A stretch of 64,000 bases of DNA from Haemonchus contortus (lineage: Eukaryota > Nematoda > Chromadorea > Rhabditida > Trichostrongylidae): positions 18,957,545-19,021,544 of the forward strand of contig LS997566.1 of the NCBI GenBank assembly GCA_000469685.2. The letters are read 5' to 3'. Shown here piece after piece: positions 1-11,358 of this stretch. The stretch's first letter is position 1, and each line of letters begins with the position of its first letter. Both the position numbers and the translations under genes were made by a program. Below the pieces are notes generated by a model. That model was given only the letters and a program-made list of their open reading frames with translations. It was not told the origin of the DNA and did no database searches.

Positions 1-309
1 TGGTTGCGATCTCATCACGGTCGTTTATGAGAATAGAACGCACACTTCTTTTTCCTATTGAAGTTTTCAGGTAAGACTCTCTAAGTGGCTATTCCTGAAT
101 ACTGAGCCATTATGGCTTGTTTTTACTGTAGCGCTGTCCTTGACATCGGGGCTATCTCAGACGCCTTACCAAGGCGTTTCCATTTATCATTCGGTTGTCG
201 GTGGGAGGTGCTCTTTGGCCACTGCGTAGAATGGTTTGGGAGAAAGAGGGAGCATTTCGAAAGGTTTTTCCAGGCGCTGTCTAATAGATCAGATATTTAT
301 GGCCCATAG
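1..309 (+). CDS. Possible 3' end of a gene entering from the left edge
   Basis: Bases 3-70 are open and end at TTTTCAG/GTAAGA; after a 61-nt intron ending TTTACTGTAG, exon 132-307 continues in phase and stops at TAG 307-309. The 61-nt intron is a normal nematode size. The peptide is Arg/Phe-rich (FGRKREHFERFFQALSNRS). Support is only one intron with matching phase, so this could be chance. Confidence 0.3.
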
Positions 310-2060
310 GGCTGATCAGTTCTTCATGGCCCTGACATTTGGCATTGTCAGGCCTTCATAATCATACGGAGTTTTACACTTCTTACCCGGTGTTTGAATT
401 TTGTTACAGAACATTCAACCTGGGATGCGTCTAGGCATGAAAGCTTCTGTGGAAAAAGGGTGGGTGACACAATAACCTACATATACAACACGTTCTTTGA
501 TCGATTTATTCATGAATCCAAATGGAAATGTATTCATGAATCTGAATGAACGCAATTTCTTTGGGCTTTTTCCAATTATTGGAGGTCAGTTACCCATCAG
601 CGTATTCAAACAAATGGACGTTCCATCAAACACAACGAATTCAATGCGGATAACTTAATGCTTGAAGAAATTAGAAGGTCACGTTACCATCTAAAAGTAG
701 ACATTTTCAATTCGAATTCCTCCTTGAAGTTGTCACGAAATTGATGAGAAGTCGAGATAAAATCTCGGACATCCGTCATGCCTTTTTTCGTAGAAGTTGT
801 AACATTTAGTCTGTGCAAGGACCAGATCCAATAGAGGTGAGAATGGTGGTTGGTACGGTAGGAGTTGGATCCTGGAGCCCAACGTTTCATCTCCAACTCC
901 TATTCCTTCCGCTATTGACGTATCTACGTACATATTGGGGCAGCCAAAACATTCTTCGAAAATAAAATGAGGCACTTTGCTAGGATGGGCCATAGGTTTT
1001 TTTTGGCCAAGAAACGGTCGGGGCCCAAAATAACAGCGTCAGCCGTTGAACGCTGTTGATGACTTCATCTTATAGACGTTGAGGAGTTTCTGTTGTAATT
1101 CCAACGGAAGCGGTATACTTCCATTCTTCATCAGAAAAGGGTGTTGGTGAATTTTTCCCAGACATTTTTACGAAATTCGTGTTAGTCATCAACCTACTGA
1201 ACAGTTACTTTAACCTGTTCGTCTTATAAACGTTCGGTTCCAGGACTGCCAGACGAACTAATGGTTTGATAATGTCTAAATCAGTTTTTTATGTATGGGG
1301 CGTTGCCCGACCTCGATTCTCCTTATGCTCACGAAGAATTATACAGGAAACGGCTTCTCGTTCACGAACTTTCGAAGTTTTTGGAAGTAGCGCTAAGTGG
1401 GCTGTGCTGTATGTAAACAGTCGGTGAGAATTCCGAGATTACCTTCAATCAGCTCGGTAGTACATATGTATGTACATACAGTGTATGTACAATAGACCAT
1501 GCTCATACCAGAACACCTTCCTACGTTTTAAAAGCTGTATGGGCGGTGCGGTAAAGTGATGAAAATGATCAGAAATCAAAGGAAGGTGTTATAAAATGGA
1601 GGAATGATTGAATATATTGGAATTACTGTCAAAAAGTAGTAACGAATCGCGAAACGTTTGGGTAATCCAGCCAAATCGTGGATTGCAACTGGGATGTTAG
1701 AGGGCAACTTACAATCATAAACCGTTGCAGGTATTTGAAATAGGGAATAAGTAGCGACGAGGTGTTGGCCATGAAATTGTGATATATAGCCCGCAAAAAC
1801 GTGTTACGCATGAAATACAAGGGAGGAATGTGTTGAAAGTAGTCCGCTCTTTTCCAACACTGAACGCCAGAGCGCAAAGAAAGAGGGATACCCGAATTTC
1901 AAATATTCTACGTAACCCTTTCTATTTGAGATACATAAGAGATCGCTATGCATAAATGCTGAGTCAGAGAGACTACTTCTTATAAGCCGTCGCAGAGAAC
2001 TGGATAGTTTCATGGTCGACTGAGTTTCGCCTGAAAATTTTGAACCTGACTAAGCGGGGT
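310..2060. other. No supported gene
   Basis: Small minus-strand frames at 993-684 and 2013-1629 show coding-like patches (MYVDTSIAEGIGVGDE; GYVEYLKFGYPSFFALW) broken by frame changes. They could be remnants of a mobile element or exons that I cannot join. A TACATATGTATGTACATACA palindrome lies at 1463-1490. Confidence 0.3.
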
Positions 2061-2078
2061 CTTGTGGACTATGGGACC

Positions 2079-2387
2079 TTATCTGGACCTAATCGGCATA
2101 TTGCTCATGGAATATAATTTATAATTTTTTTCAGCCTCAGCAACACTCAGGACACAGCATTTTGGTAATTGAAATCGCTCAGCGGACTGCTGTAGTATGT
2201 AGTCCGTTTGAGCGTTGGTCAACGTTAGTCGATTTTTCTGTGCATATTTTTCCACTTGGTGCAACCAGCGGTCTATGCCTTCCCTCGCCTGGACCGTCAT
2301 CGTCCAATGCTTACGATAGGCTTCTGACCGTATCGAATGGGTCTTCGGCCAATCAAGCGCGACCTTAACGGTACGAGAGGGCTTATG
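2079..2387 (-). CDS. Coding-like minus-strand segment, unknown
   Basis: The minus strand is open for about 100 codons from 2387 to a stop at 2079, with balanced composition (KVALDWPKTHSIRSEAYRKH, then REGIDRWLHQVEKYAQKNRL and AQTDYILQQSAERFQLPK). The plus strand over the same bases is also partly open but Ser/Pro/Phe-rich and looks like the shadow. It could be one exon of a gene or a fragment of a mobile element's protein; I recognise neither. No convincing flanking splice pair was found beyond AAAAACAG at 2388. Confidence 0.35.
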   Translation of the reverse strand, partial: HKPSRTVKVALDWPKTHSIRSEAYRKHWTMTVQAREGIDRWLHQVEKYAQKNRLTLTNAQTDYILQQSAERFQLPKCCVLSVAEAEKNYKLYSMSNMPIRSR

Positions 2388-2399
2388 CTGTTTTTAAGC

Positions 2400-4750
2400 T
2401 CCATTTTACTAATAGCAAAGAAGGAAAGCTGTCTGCGCTTTACAATTTTTCATGAAGCTGTAGGCTTTGGTCAAGTTTGCCGCTTGCTAGGCTTTGATGC
2501 CTCAAGTTATGTTCAAAAATATGGAGTCATCCTTTTCTGGGTGATGCGGGTAGTACTATAGTAGAGAACCAATCGTTTTATATTCATATGAGCGACTTTA
2601 CCTAAATTAAGAGTAACTAGATGGAATTGAAAATATTTATTGAATGCGGAAATATACGAATTCAGTATTCTGAGGCCTGCTTATTTTGCGCTTCGCTCTG
2701 TCCATCTTTTTTTCTTTTGAGGGTTGTGGACATCTGTGTCGCCCACAGAATGGGAATAGTCGTTGTCAGGATAGTCTCCGACCAGATGTGAGCGCTACCC
2801 TGCTGCAGTGTGGCGATATTTCTCATATTTACGATCTGATGGCTTTCTTTTCTTGCTGTGTCCACTGACTCTCTCCTACGAACTCCAGGGCAAAAAAAGC
2901 TGGCTAGAATACTTTTTTATCGTACGTATCAATAAGTGAGACATTCAGAATACTCTCACGCCGAATGGTATGTATTATGCTCACATAGAGCTTTTTAGAG
3001 GAAAAAGTAGTGAGGAAAAATTTCAAAATTGACCGGAATCTGTAAATGAATGAAGCCTTCCTTCGAGGGCCGTTGGGTACTCTCCATAACGCTTTGGCGG
3101 TTTGCAAGGAGTAAATGATGTTTGTTGGCAATTTGCGCAGCAGAACGACTTCTTCACTCTTTCAACCCGTGGTTAGTGCGTGTTGAGAAGGAAGCGCTTG
3201 CTGCGAAGAACAGCCCAGGGATTCGAGTTCCCTTGCCAAAATTTTCTTTACGTTTAAAGTTTACCTTAAGAATCGAATCATTTCCAACTTGGATCGCGAT
3301 GCGAACAAAGTCACTAAGGAGGCCTGCCAGTTCAATAACTTTTTGCCCATTGAATCAGCGCCGGCAACGCTTTCTCAAGGCCAGTTTGCAACGATGCGCC
3401 AATAAATAATGATGGACAATTATAAATTCAAAACCAGCTATTGGTTAAGTAACCTTTGAATTGAATTTCAAAGTGATAATCGTTGTCGTAGGATCAGATA
3501 GGGGCGTTACCTCGTCTGAAGGGAGAGCTTTCTCTACAAACCTTCGGTCGGGTACCACTGGAACCACCCGAACCTTTCACTCCTGTGGCGTCCTTCGATT
3601 GGTGTCTGATCAGTATTATCAGTTTTTCTCCATGGAATTCCTTTTCGATAGAAACAGATCGTTTCGATTAAGTAACACCTTGATCTGCGAACGAACGTCA
3701 TACCGATGCTTAAAAAACGTCGTTGTATCCTTGAACTGCGGCTCAAAAGGTAGGCGAGTAAGGCATCCTGAATAAGCATCTTATCTACTAAAACCTCATC
3801 CTCTCATTATGTCTTTGCTACAGAGAAAGCAGTTCGCGGCAGGAAGCTGAAGATGCGGAAAGTGAAAAGTTCTCTTGAGTACATCAATTTTTTTTGAGCG
3901 AACCTGTCACTGGGGCAAAAAGGAGGCGATCGTCCGGTAAATGCTAACGTATTGCTGTCAGGGAACGCACCGAGAGGATAAAGTCAAATAACGGCATCGC
4001 AGTCACCACTTCTGAAAGTCCTCTATCAGCTCCACTTGAACATTCTGGTGTGGTGGTGATTTGTCTTTAAGGGTTTCTCGATAGGTCTGCAGCTCAGAAA
4101 TAATGACAGAGCCATCCGTATCTTTGTTCACTTTCAGTCTTCGGCATGTAGACTTGACAAGACTACTGAACGAGAAGGAGAGGAAATGATTAATCCTTTC
4201 ACTATGCCTTTCGTCAGAGGATTGAACAACGCGTTCCTTTTTGGCTAACCATTCAGCTTGTCAACTTATTTCTCATTGATTTGAGTTTCTTCCACCGCTA
4301 CGAAAACAAGGAGCGTGATAACTCTCTAGGATTTCAAGCAAAGCCTGTTCGCTCAGACGCAAGTGGACTTTCGACGAGTCGCTTTTCTATTTTTTCACCC
4401 GGCCGCTTGTGTTCCTTAAGATCTACGTAGCAGACTTGTCCGTAACTTCTTTGCTTTTGCAGTCTCTAATCACCCTTTATCGACCTCGACGGCAGGATGT
4501 GCAACTGGTGTCAGAGCTGTTCAAAAATTAGAATTGAAGTCCGAATATTCCGATATAGAAAAACCAAAGAATTCGTCAAAACGTGCAAAATTGTGACTTC
4601 GATTTCGCAGATGATTCTGATGGGTGGGAGACAAAAATAGCGAAGAACTCTGAATGTGTTCTTTCATCTCTGCAACTTTTATTGCCCGACAATATAAAAA
4701 TATTCCCTTTATGGCATTATGTTTGCCTGGGCAGTTCCTGTCTTGGCATA
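2400..4750. other. No supported gene
   Basis: Overlapping open frames on both strands at 3461-3779 lack splice sites and convincing composition. Nothing else is recognisable. Confidence 0.3.
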
Positions 4751-4751
4751 A

Positions 4752-5016
4752 TTTTCTATATGATTGCAGGCTTGTCTTGGAGTGTTGTCACACCCATTCT
4801 AAGAAGAGGCCGCCTAAACGGACGCTGTTACAGGGGGTTTACGGTCCAATTTCTCTACGTTTTGCCACTACAGTGGCCATATATGGTCGTCTTGCACCGC
4901 AATATTTCACGCGGAACCCAGTAATTGCACGGTCTGTCTTTGAACATCTCCAGTGTGGTGTTCTTAGTATCCCTGGCTCATTAGGCAGTCCCTACAAGTC
5001 GCCTATCCGAATCTGA
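4752..5016 (+). CDS. Weak coding-like segment
   Basis: After ATATGATTGCAG a frame stays open to TGA near 5016 (THSKKRPPKRTLLQGVYGPI, then APQYFTRNPVIARSVFEHLQ). No donor or partner exon could be fixed, and the frame ends just before the minus-strand gene whose stop is at 5164. Low confidence. Confidence 0.2.
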
Positions 5017-5163
5017 AGTTGGTCCGCGAGATTTGGCTAGCATGTCGGAGATTGAACAATAGAGATAGGCGATCGTCGGCTGGCAACACTTCTCAGCGGA
5101 GTCGGCATTGATTGTTCCCCTGAAAAAAAGGTGTTCTTCAAACGAGAATAGAAAAAAGGTTTA

Positions 5164-6147
5164 TTATTCCATTCCGTTCAAGTCATAAATCTTTTGTATA
5201 CTCCCCATAACAACTGAGTTCTCCTGACCTTTTTTGATCCCACCGATTACCGGGGCTAGTTCCGAGATCGGCTGCATCTGTATTTGTAATGTACTTACCT
5301 TCGAAAGCACATAGGATCCATTGAACCGCCCCAATAGGCTACTTGGTCAGCGGCCCCCGACAAAAATAGTACTGATACTGAGCGATGCCCTGATGAAGTT
5401 GATCCCATTCTCATTTAGTCAACCGAGCGATATGCACATATGTCAGGCTACCATAGGAAATATGAATTGAGCTATTCGTCTCCAGCTCCTTACTGGCTTA
5501 CCTGCTTTCTTGGTACTCCAATGAAGTGCTCTCATGGAAAAATGTAGTTACCCTACGTTTTCGAATTAGCCACTTTGAGCTCCTTTTTTCGTCCTTGTGC
5601 AACTTTTCTCCTTTATGTGGCCGCTGCTGCCTGAGGTGTCTTACTCGTACATAGTGTAAGAAGCAGAACTGTGTAGACGCACAACATATTAACATCTCAT
5701 GCTGAATTGATGCCTCTGACCTGATGGTTCACTACTTTTGATGACACTGAACATTACCATCATGAACACTTGGTTTACCGGTTTATTGAGTTGGTTCATA
5801 TTACAGCGAAATGATGTCAGACTATGAAGAGAGTTCTAACATATTTCACTCGCTCAGTAACTATAATGTATTTACTATCACATAATAGAACGAATTTCCT
5901 TTCGTTTCTTGCTCACAGTACCGAGCAAGACACATTTCCTCTTACGGTTGCTTTTATCGACGTAAAATCTCTTATGCTCTTCCCATCGGTGCTGACGCCG
6001 CTCCCATCCATTACGTTCACGATCGCCGTCAACGTTTTTCTGCACCCAGACTTTTTAGTATGGTGTTCCTTTCTTTGTCTAGGTTACCTCTCGTTCATCA
6101 AAGGCTTCACCATCGACTTCATCCCCACCATCTGACTCCACTCTCTC
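5164..6147 (-). CDS. Minus-strand gene, C-terminal six exons, basic protein of unknown function
   Basis: Exons read right to left: about 6147-6088 (acidic, GDEVDGEAFDERE, donor GTAACC), 6039-5946, 5746-5721, 5668-5502, 5341-5299 (or from 5338) and 5271-5164 with TAA at 5164-5166. All junction phases agree. The 5746-5721 exon is only 26 nt. The product goes from an acidic patch to Arg/Lys/Trp-rich helices (RERNGWERRQHRWEEHKRF; KLHKDEKRSSKWLIRKRR) and ends in a neutral tail (ELAPVIGGIKKGQENSVV). The composition suggests a nucleic-acid-associated or nuclear protein, which is only inference. The 5' end is missing; a coding-like segment on the same strand at about 6510-6356 (ILEDNRRKKKEGKI) may be an earlier exon or another gene's end. 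Confidence 0.6.
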
Positions 6148-6609
6148 GGGTTAGGGACTTATTCGAGAAATCGTACAAGGAATAGGGCTGTCTGTTTCTG
6201 TTAGCTACATTGCCTAATCTTCGTGAAATCTAAGTTTTCCTCATCAGAAAGACTCCATATTAAACTGAAGTTTAGAGTGACAGGTCCGAAAGGATCGGCT
6301 GTAAAAGTTCTTTGATTCTCGAAATTTTCCTGTTCGAATTCTCTCATATAATTTATCACTTATTTATATTTATTGACTTGCGCATTCGTTGCGAACTGTT
6401 ATAGATTCTTGCTAACCCCTCGTCACATCTATCGCTTTCTTCAATCTCGAGACAGGGGAAGAGAATTTTTCCTTCTTTCTTTTTCCTTCTATTATCTTCC
6501 AATATTGGGGGCATGACTAAGCCTAAAACTAATCTTGCTGATCCTATTATCCCTGTCATATGGTGGATTATGTGAGTAGGTCCTCCAAGATGCAGCTGAT
6601 AGGTCAACT

Positions 6610-8330
6610 GCTACTGGGCATATGTGGTGCGCCATAGAATTCAGTGGCCAGTTTCACATTTTTTATCCCTACATATGCTCAATGGCCACTGCATTGTTAA
6701 ATTAGTATTGGGACTCCCTTGCAACCGCTGCTCAATTATTTTCGGGCCTTTGGCCATCTAATCTTAAGAAGATGTTGCTCGTTGTTGAACATGCAACCGC
6801 TGGACAGAAATCTCATTGCCTTTCCAAAAGTTCCTTTACTACTCCCTAAGTTGGCGTTTCGGTCTTCCATTCCATTTGCGAGCTGAAGCTAGTTGTAGGG
6901 GGGCCTCAAGATGCGGTCATTCACTCCATCATGCTCCTGACCAGGTCCTCACCATCGCCGAGCCCATCTGTCATAGCGTTTTTGCTTGCTTCCAGAATTA
7001 AGAATCGATCTTGATATAGAAATGAGCTTCCCACTTCCTGCCATTTTGCCTGCCTTCCTATGACTCTGGATTAGCTATTTGAATTGTGTTTTTTGTTCTG
7101 ACTCTTTTAGGAGTGACTCTTCTTTCCTCATAGAACTGAACATAAATTCAGCCATTGCCTTCGATTCCTTGTGTGGAACTTCCACCTGTTTATGTCTTCA
7201 TAGAGCAGTGATAATCCTTCAATGAAACCGGTTTGCAGGTGGTTCAATAGCACGTAAACTTGCCTGATTTGTCAACTTTACTGTGCAAAGTGCCGGTCGT
7301 TAACGGGGTGAACTTGCTGTCGATCATACTCGGACGATTCGTTTGAGTAATTCTTTCAGTCCCTCCCCATTCGAGATGAGGGCTACACGCACTTCATGTT
7401 GAATTCAATAACATATTTTTAAGATTCAAGAATTATTTCTAAATGGAGCAGGGGTTTTCACGATGAAAACCGACCTCTCTGCTAAAGAATGACTTATTTT
7501 CTGCTTTTCCTTACTTTTATCCTCTTCGGAAATTCAATCATTCTTTGTCCTCATCGTTGTTTAGGTCTAGTGATGCCCTAAATGTGTTTCCAGTAATTGA
7601 ATAATCGGTGCTACAGCAATGGAATCCAAACTGCCATCATCGGAGCGATTTTGTAAACGATGTATTTATGAGACATTCAATCGGCAATTTACTAGTTATT
7701 TTCTCCAGCAGTCTTCATGAGCTGTCAGAGACGTTCAATGGACTGTGAAAGAAGTGGAGGTCATTAGGACAATTGCTTTTTCCGAAAAACTGTAATAATT
7801 CAGAACGCGATGTAAAGTACTTAAAATGTTTTTCGTTTGTTAATAATCGTTTCCACTTATTTTCACCGTAAGTTCTTATACAAGCTCGCAATTAGAAGGA
7901 GCAGGCAGTGTGAGTTGCCTCCATGCTATGAAAAGGAATAGACTCGAGCAGGAGATCAACGCTCAGTCAAGAATCGAAGTCGTACCTAGGCCAAATTAAA
8001 TGAAGATTGAGGGAGAAAGCAGAAGTTTCCGACTCTTTCACTTGCATATTGTGATCACGTGGTTCCTTCAAGTATGAAGGCGATAACGGGTCTGGGCTAG
8101 CGATTTTCCCGAATGGTCAGAAAGCCTCCCTTCAAATATATTTTTCTGAATCGAATCATACCTCGGCTTCTTACTTTTCGGGGTTGCCGAAATTTCGCCA
8201 GGTTCCGCTCTTTGAGTAGTAGGGTACTTGCGCTGACTCAGACTAGGTCGGCTAGTTCAGTATAGCAAATCGCCGCTCAGGGGAAAGCTGAGCTCAATTG
8301 CCTCAGTGAATCAGGCCAGAGATCAGGGTC
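6610..8330. other. Intergenic, nothing recognised
   Basis: T-rich, no long frame, no inverted termini seen. It lies between the two minus-strand genes. Confidence 0.4.
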
Positions 8331-10903
8331 CTAAGAGACGAGCTCCTCCAAGAAATTTCCTTCGCTTTCGCCATTTGAAGCAACATCCATATCAAGCGTT
8401 AATAGAGCAGGTTCACTGTGAGGTGTTTCAATGGCATGAGAAAACGCTAGAAGACACTTCTTTGTCTGAATCACTGAAACATTAGCCCTTCTCCCCCAAT
8501 GTTGATCCATCGTATTATGGGTCATTCTGCAACTGCATCAGAATTATATAACCAGCAAAAGTAGTGCAAACAACATGGGAAGCCTGCCAAAGAAACGTTT
8601 TTCGTTGACAAAGAATACATTTTGGCAAAAGGGCATTGCCAATTCAGCAGAAAGATAAGGAAGTATTGCAGTAAAAGAAATGACATTTACGAGTAAAAAA
8701 ATGTTCTTCTCGCTATATTACTTACCGAGTAGTCGGTCACCCCTTCGTTTTTATCCTTGCAAAAACCACTGCAGTGATATTAATCTTTTATAATTTCTTA
8801 TCAAATGTCCCTTCGCTTCATCCAAAATAGCTAATACAGCAACCAGATTTTGTATTTTTTTCATGCCCCTCCTTCACATGCTTTCCAGTCCTGCCATAAT
8901 TGCCACTTTTTCAACAGAACGCAGATGATCTGTCGCTTCCCTCAACTAATCTGTCATTCACAATTTATTCTTCGAAAGCCTGCACCTGTTCCATTTTCAT
9001 ATGGATTTTTCTAGGTTCCGTCGATTTTAAATCGATCGGAATTCTCAACTTTCGAGGGAATACAAAACACTTCCTGTAAGAAGTAGTATTAGTACATTGA
9101 GGAAGCCATTTTCGTGACACTTGTGAAGACCTCCAAAGAAGTTTATTGCTGTCATTTGCTAGTTCCGGTACATTTGCGACACATGGAGATTCTAAGCAGG
9201 TTGAGGTTAAACTACAGAGGGGCTTCTGAAAAACATCGCTCAAACATGCGCTCGTCGAGTTGTATAATTACAACGATTAAGCCCTGAAATCCTGGATATT
9301 TACATTTTTGTCGGGTATTTCTCTCCACCTACAGAGTTTCACCTTTGTTCCTACAATTAATTATAGTTTTGGATTATCAATTGTTGAGCTGGAACTTTGA
9401 CAACCTATAAGATCAGTTTCTCAGAGCTTTCCTTAATATGAGAACGCCCAGATGTGGCAGGAGTAGAACAGCTCGTGCCAGAATTGGGGCAGTCTTCACA
9501 GAAATGCCAGCTTTTTCAGAAACTGTGAATCCCCTTGTGACATGCCGGGGGTGGTTTTACCCTTAGGCGGCTCGGATCTCTCCAACTCATCTCATCTAGT
9601 AGTTTTATAACGGATAGCCCTATCGTCAGGATTATCCGTACCATTTGGTGGTAGGACTCTCCTTTAACACCACCCATTCTCCCCACATTCTACCACATAT
9701 GCAAGTAATCGCGGTATTGTCTTCGAAAGATGGATGTTGAATAGGCTGTTTCAAGGATGTGAGGATGTTCCACGCGTTCTAGTTCCTTGCCCTTCTTGGC
9801 AAGGTTCCCCACAAAAAACTCTGACTGCAGACTGTTTGAAGTTCTACCTAATGTATGGTCTTTGTCCAATTCTATTTTCGGCGTCGGTTGGTGTTCAACT
9901 GTTTCCTCCTGGCAACCTAAAGAACGAAGTTTCTGAAGCTATTCTTGACTACTCCCCTTTTGAATAACTGACATTCTCTAGACCCACGTTATTTAGTTGT
10001 TTACCACAACTTAGTAGTACTAACGAGTTTTCGGCTTGTATAACTTACCAAGTTAGAGCTGCTGGAAGAGATGACCATGGGTAAATTCACTGTACATGCC
10101 CAGGATGCAATATGCAAAGCGCAATCTTAGAGCTGGATAGGAAAGCCGGAGAAGGTTTTTTCTGAGAATATAACTGCAAGCGAGTCCTGTAAGGCGATAG
10201 ATGCAGCTTCCTTTTTCATCGCACTTCTTTTTCAGCTTCACTACCGTTTTCCTATGTTGAAGAACTACTACGGAGAATGAGTGGTAGTTTCGGGTCAAAA
10301 GAAAACTCGTTCAGAATGTCATAATATGTACGGCCAGAGCCGCATAGTTAGCATTTTTGTAGTGCTTACGCTTGGATGGTCTTTACTTCTCCTTGATTTG
10401 TGATCCATCCAGTTCTATAACGTCCCTGACGGTTACAAGATTGACATGGATCCTGGATATCTTTTAATCTTCGACGCTTCTGTTCCTCCACTCACATCCA
10501 AGTTTTGACGACAGACGGTCGCACTCTATTGAACTGTAACTTATGACCCTCTTCAAGCAGAGTTTCTTTACTATACTCGATGTCATTACTGTGCAAAGAG
10601 TGTCCCCATCGACGCATTGACTTACTCGGTAGGGCACTGGTTTATAATTGAACTGCACCGTAAAACTAGTTCTTCGTGAGTTGTTTTGATCTTTGTCAGT
10701 TGATTCAAGCTCCATCGTTCATATTGCCTCTATGCAAAGTATGTGGTATAGTTGAAGTTGTATTGGCTTTTGGAATTCTTGAGCTACGAACTTTCTTACG
10801 GGCTAGACTGAAGGGCGCCTTCGATCAAGATTTTCTCAACCAGTTTGGCCTTAAGCTGAGGAACCTTCGAGTTCTTCTCCGAATTTTCTCTCAAGATCCA
10901 TCG
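8331..10903 (-). CDS. Minus-strand multi-exon gene of unknown function
   Basis: Reading the minus strand from right to left, phase-compatible exons are 10903-10800 (left border of the acceptor uncertain; donor GTAAGA), 10652-10626, 10588-10496, 10425-10387, 10251-10175, 10089-10049 and 9908 to about 9697. Junction codons rebuild cleanly (for example GA/T giving Asp between 10626 and 10588). The product is Lys/Glu-rich and soluble: segments such as KVPQLKAKLVEKILIEG, YSKETLLEEGHKLQFNRV and PTPKIELDKDHTLGRTS. Two more coding-like exons lie downstream, 9225-8986 (TTTTTCAG acceptor; basic segment FPRKLRIPIDLKSTEPRK) and 8527-8331, which ends in an acidic C-terminus and TAG; I could not phase these two onto the rest, so they may belong to the same gene through missed exons or to a neighbour. 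I recognise no family. The gene lies head to head with the solenoid gene. Confidence 0.55.
9690..9908 (-). CDS. Best-supported single exon of the 8.3-10.9 kb minus gene
   Basis: After the acceptor TTAGGTTGCCAG the frame stays open for 72 codons to a TAG at 9690-9692, with an amino acid mix typical of real protein (EETVEHQPTPKIELDKDH, then SEFFVGNLAKKGKELERVEH and FRRQYRDYLH). A possible donor AT/GTGGTA sits at 9697. The apparently long plus-strand ORF over the same bases (9734-9967) is a shadow: it is Phe/Cys/Leu-rich and has no splice signals. Function unknown. Confidence 0.6.
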   Translation of the reverse strand, partial: EETVEHQPTPKIELDKDHTLGRTSNSLQSEFFVGNLAKKGKELERVEHPHILETAYSTSIFRRQYRDYLHMW

Positions 10904-11358
10904 TTTTAATATTGACAGCGTTGTTTTTTATATTTCACTCACGGAAAACTAAATTAAATTGAATACTTCAGTGTGACTATTCAACAAAAAGTAATTGAAC
11001 ATCTATCGGCCCGAGTAATTCATATTAGTTGTAACTTTCCGATTTTCACCTCTTTACATTTTGTTTGTTTAGCGATTAACACTAAAAGGGTTGATGGCTA
11101 GCGTCTAACACTCAGTATGCGCTCGAATCTTTACTGAGACCACTTTTTCTTTGGCGACTTCTCAAAGCTATTTGAACGTTCACCTTTCTTTTATGGTGAT
11201 GACGTTGAGAATGTTCCCTGAAACTTTCCGACCGTTAAAGGATACGGTTTGTTTATGTGAATGAGCTCATAATTCACAGTTATTTTGTGAACGGTCTCCT
11301 TTGAACTGCCTTCGTTTAATGGGCTTCTTGTCTGAGTGGAACGATTCACTAATTGCAG

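Noticed and set aside
684..993. Mariner transposase C-terminus
   Set aside because: A PPFSPLL-like stretch suggested it, but surrounding residues do not follow the transposase and no inverted termini flank it.
8918..9075. Plus-strand exon with TTTTCAACAG acceptor and GTAAGA donor
   Set aside because: It is phase-compatible with a short following exon, but composition is hydrophobic and the minus strand reads as a better, longer exon over the same bases.
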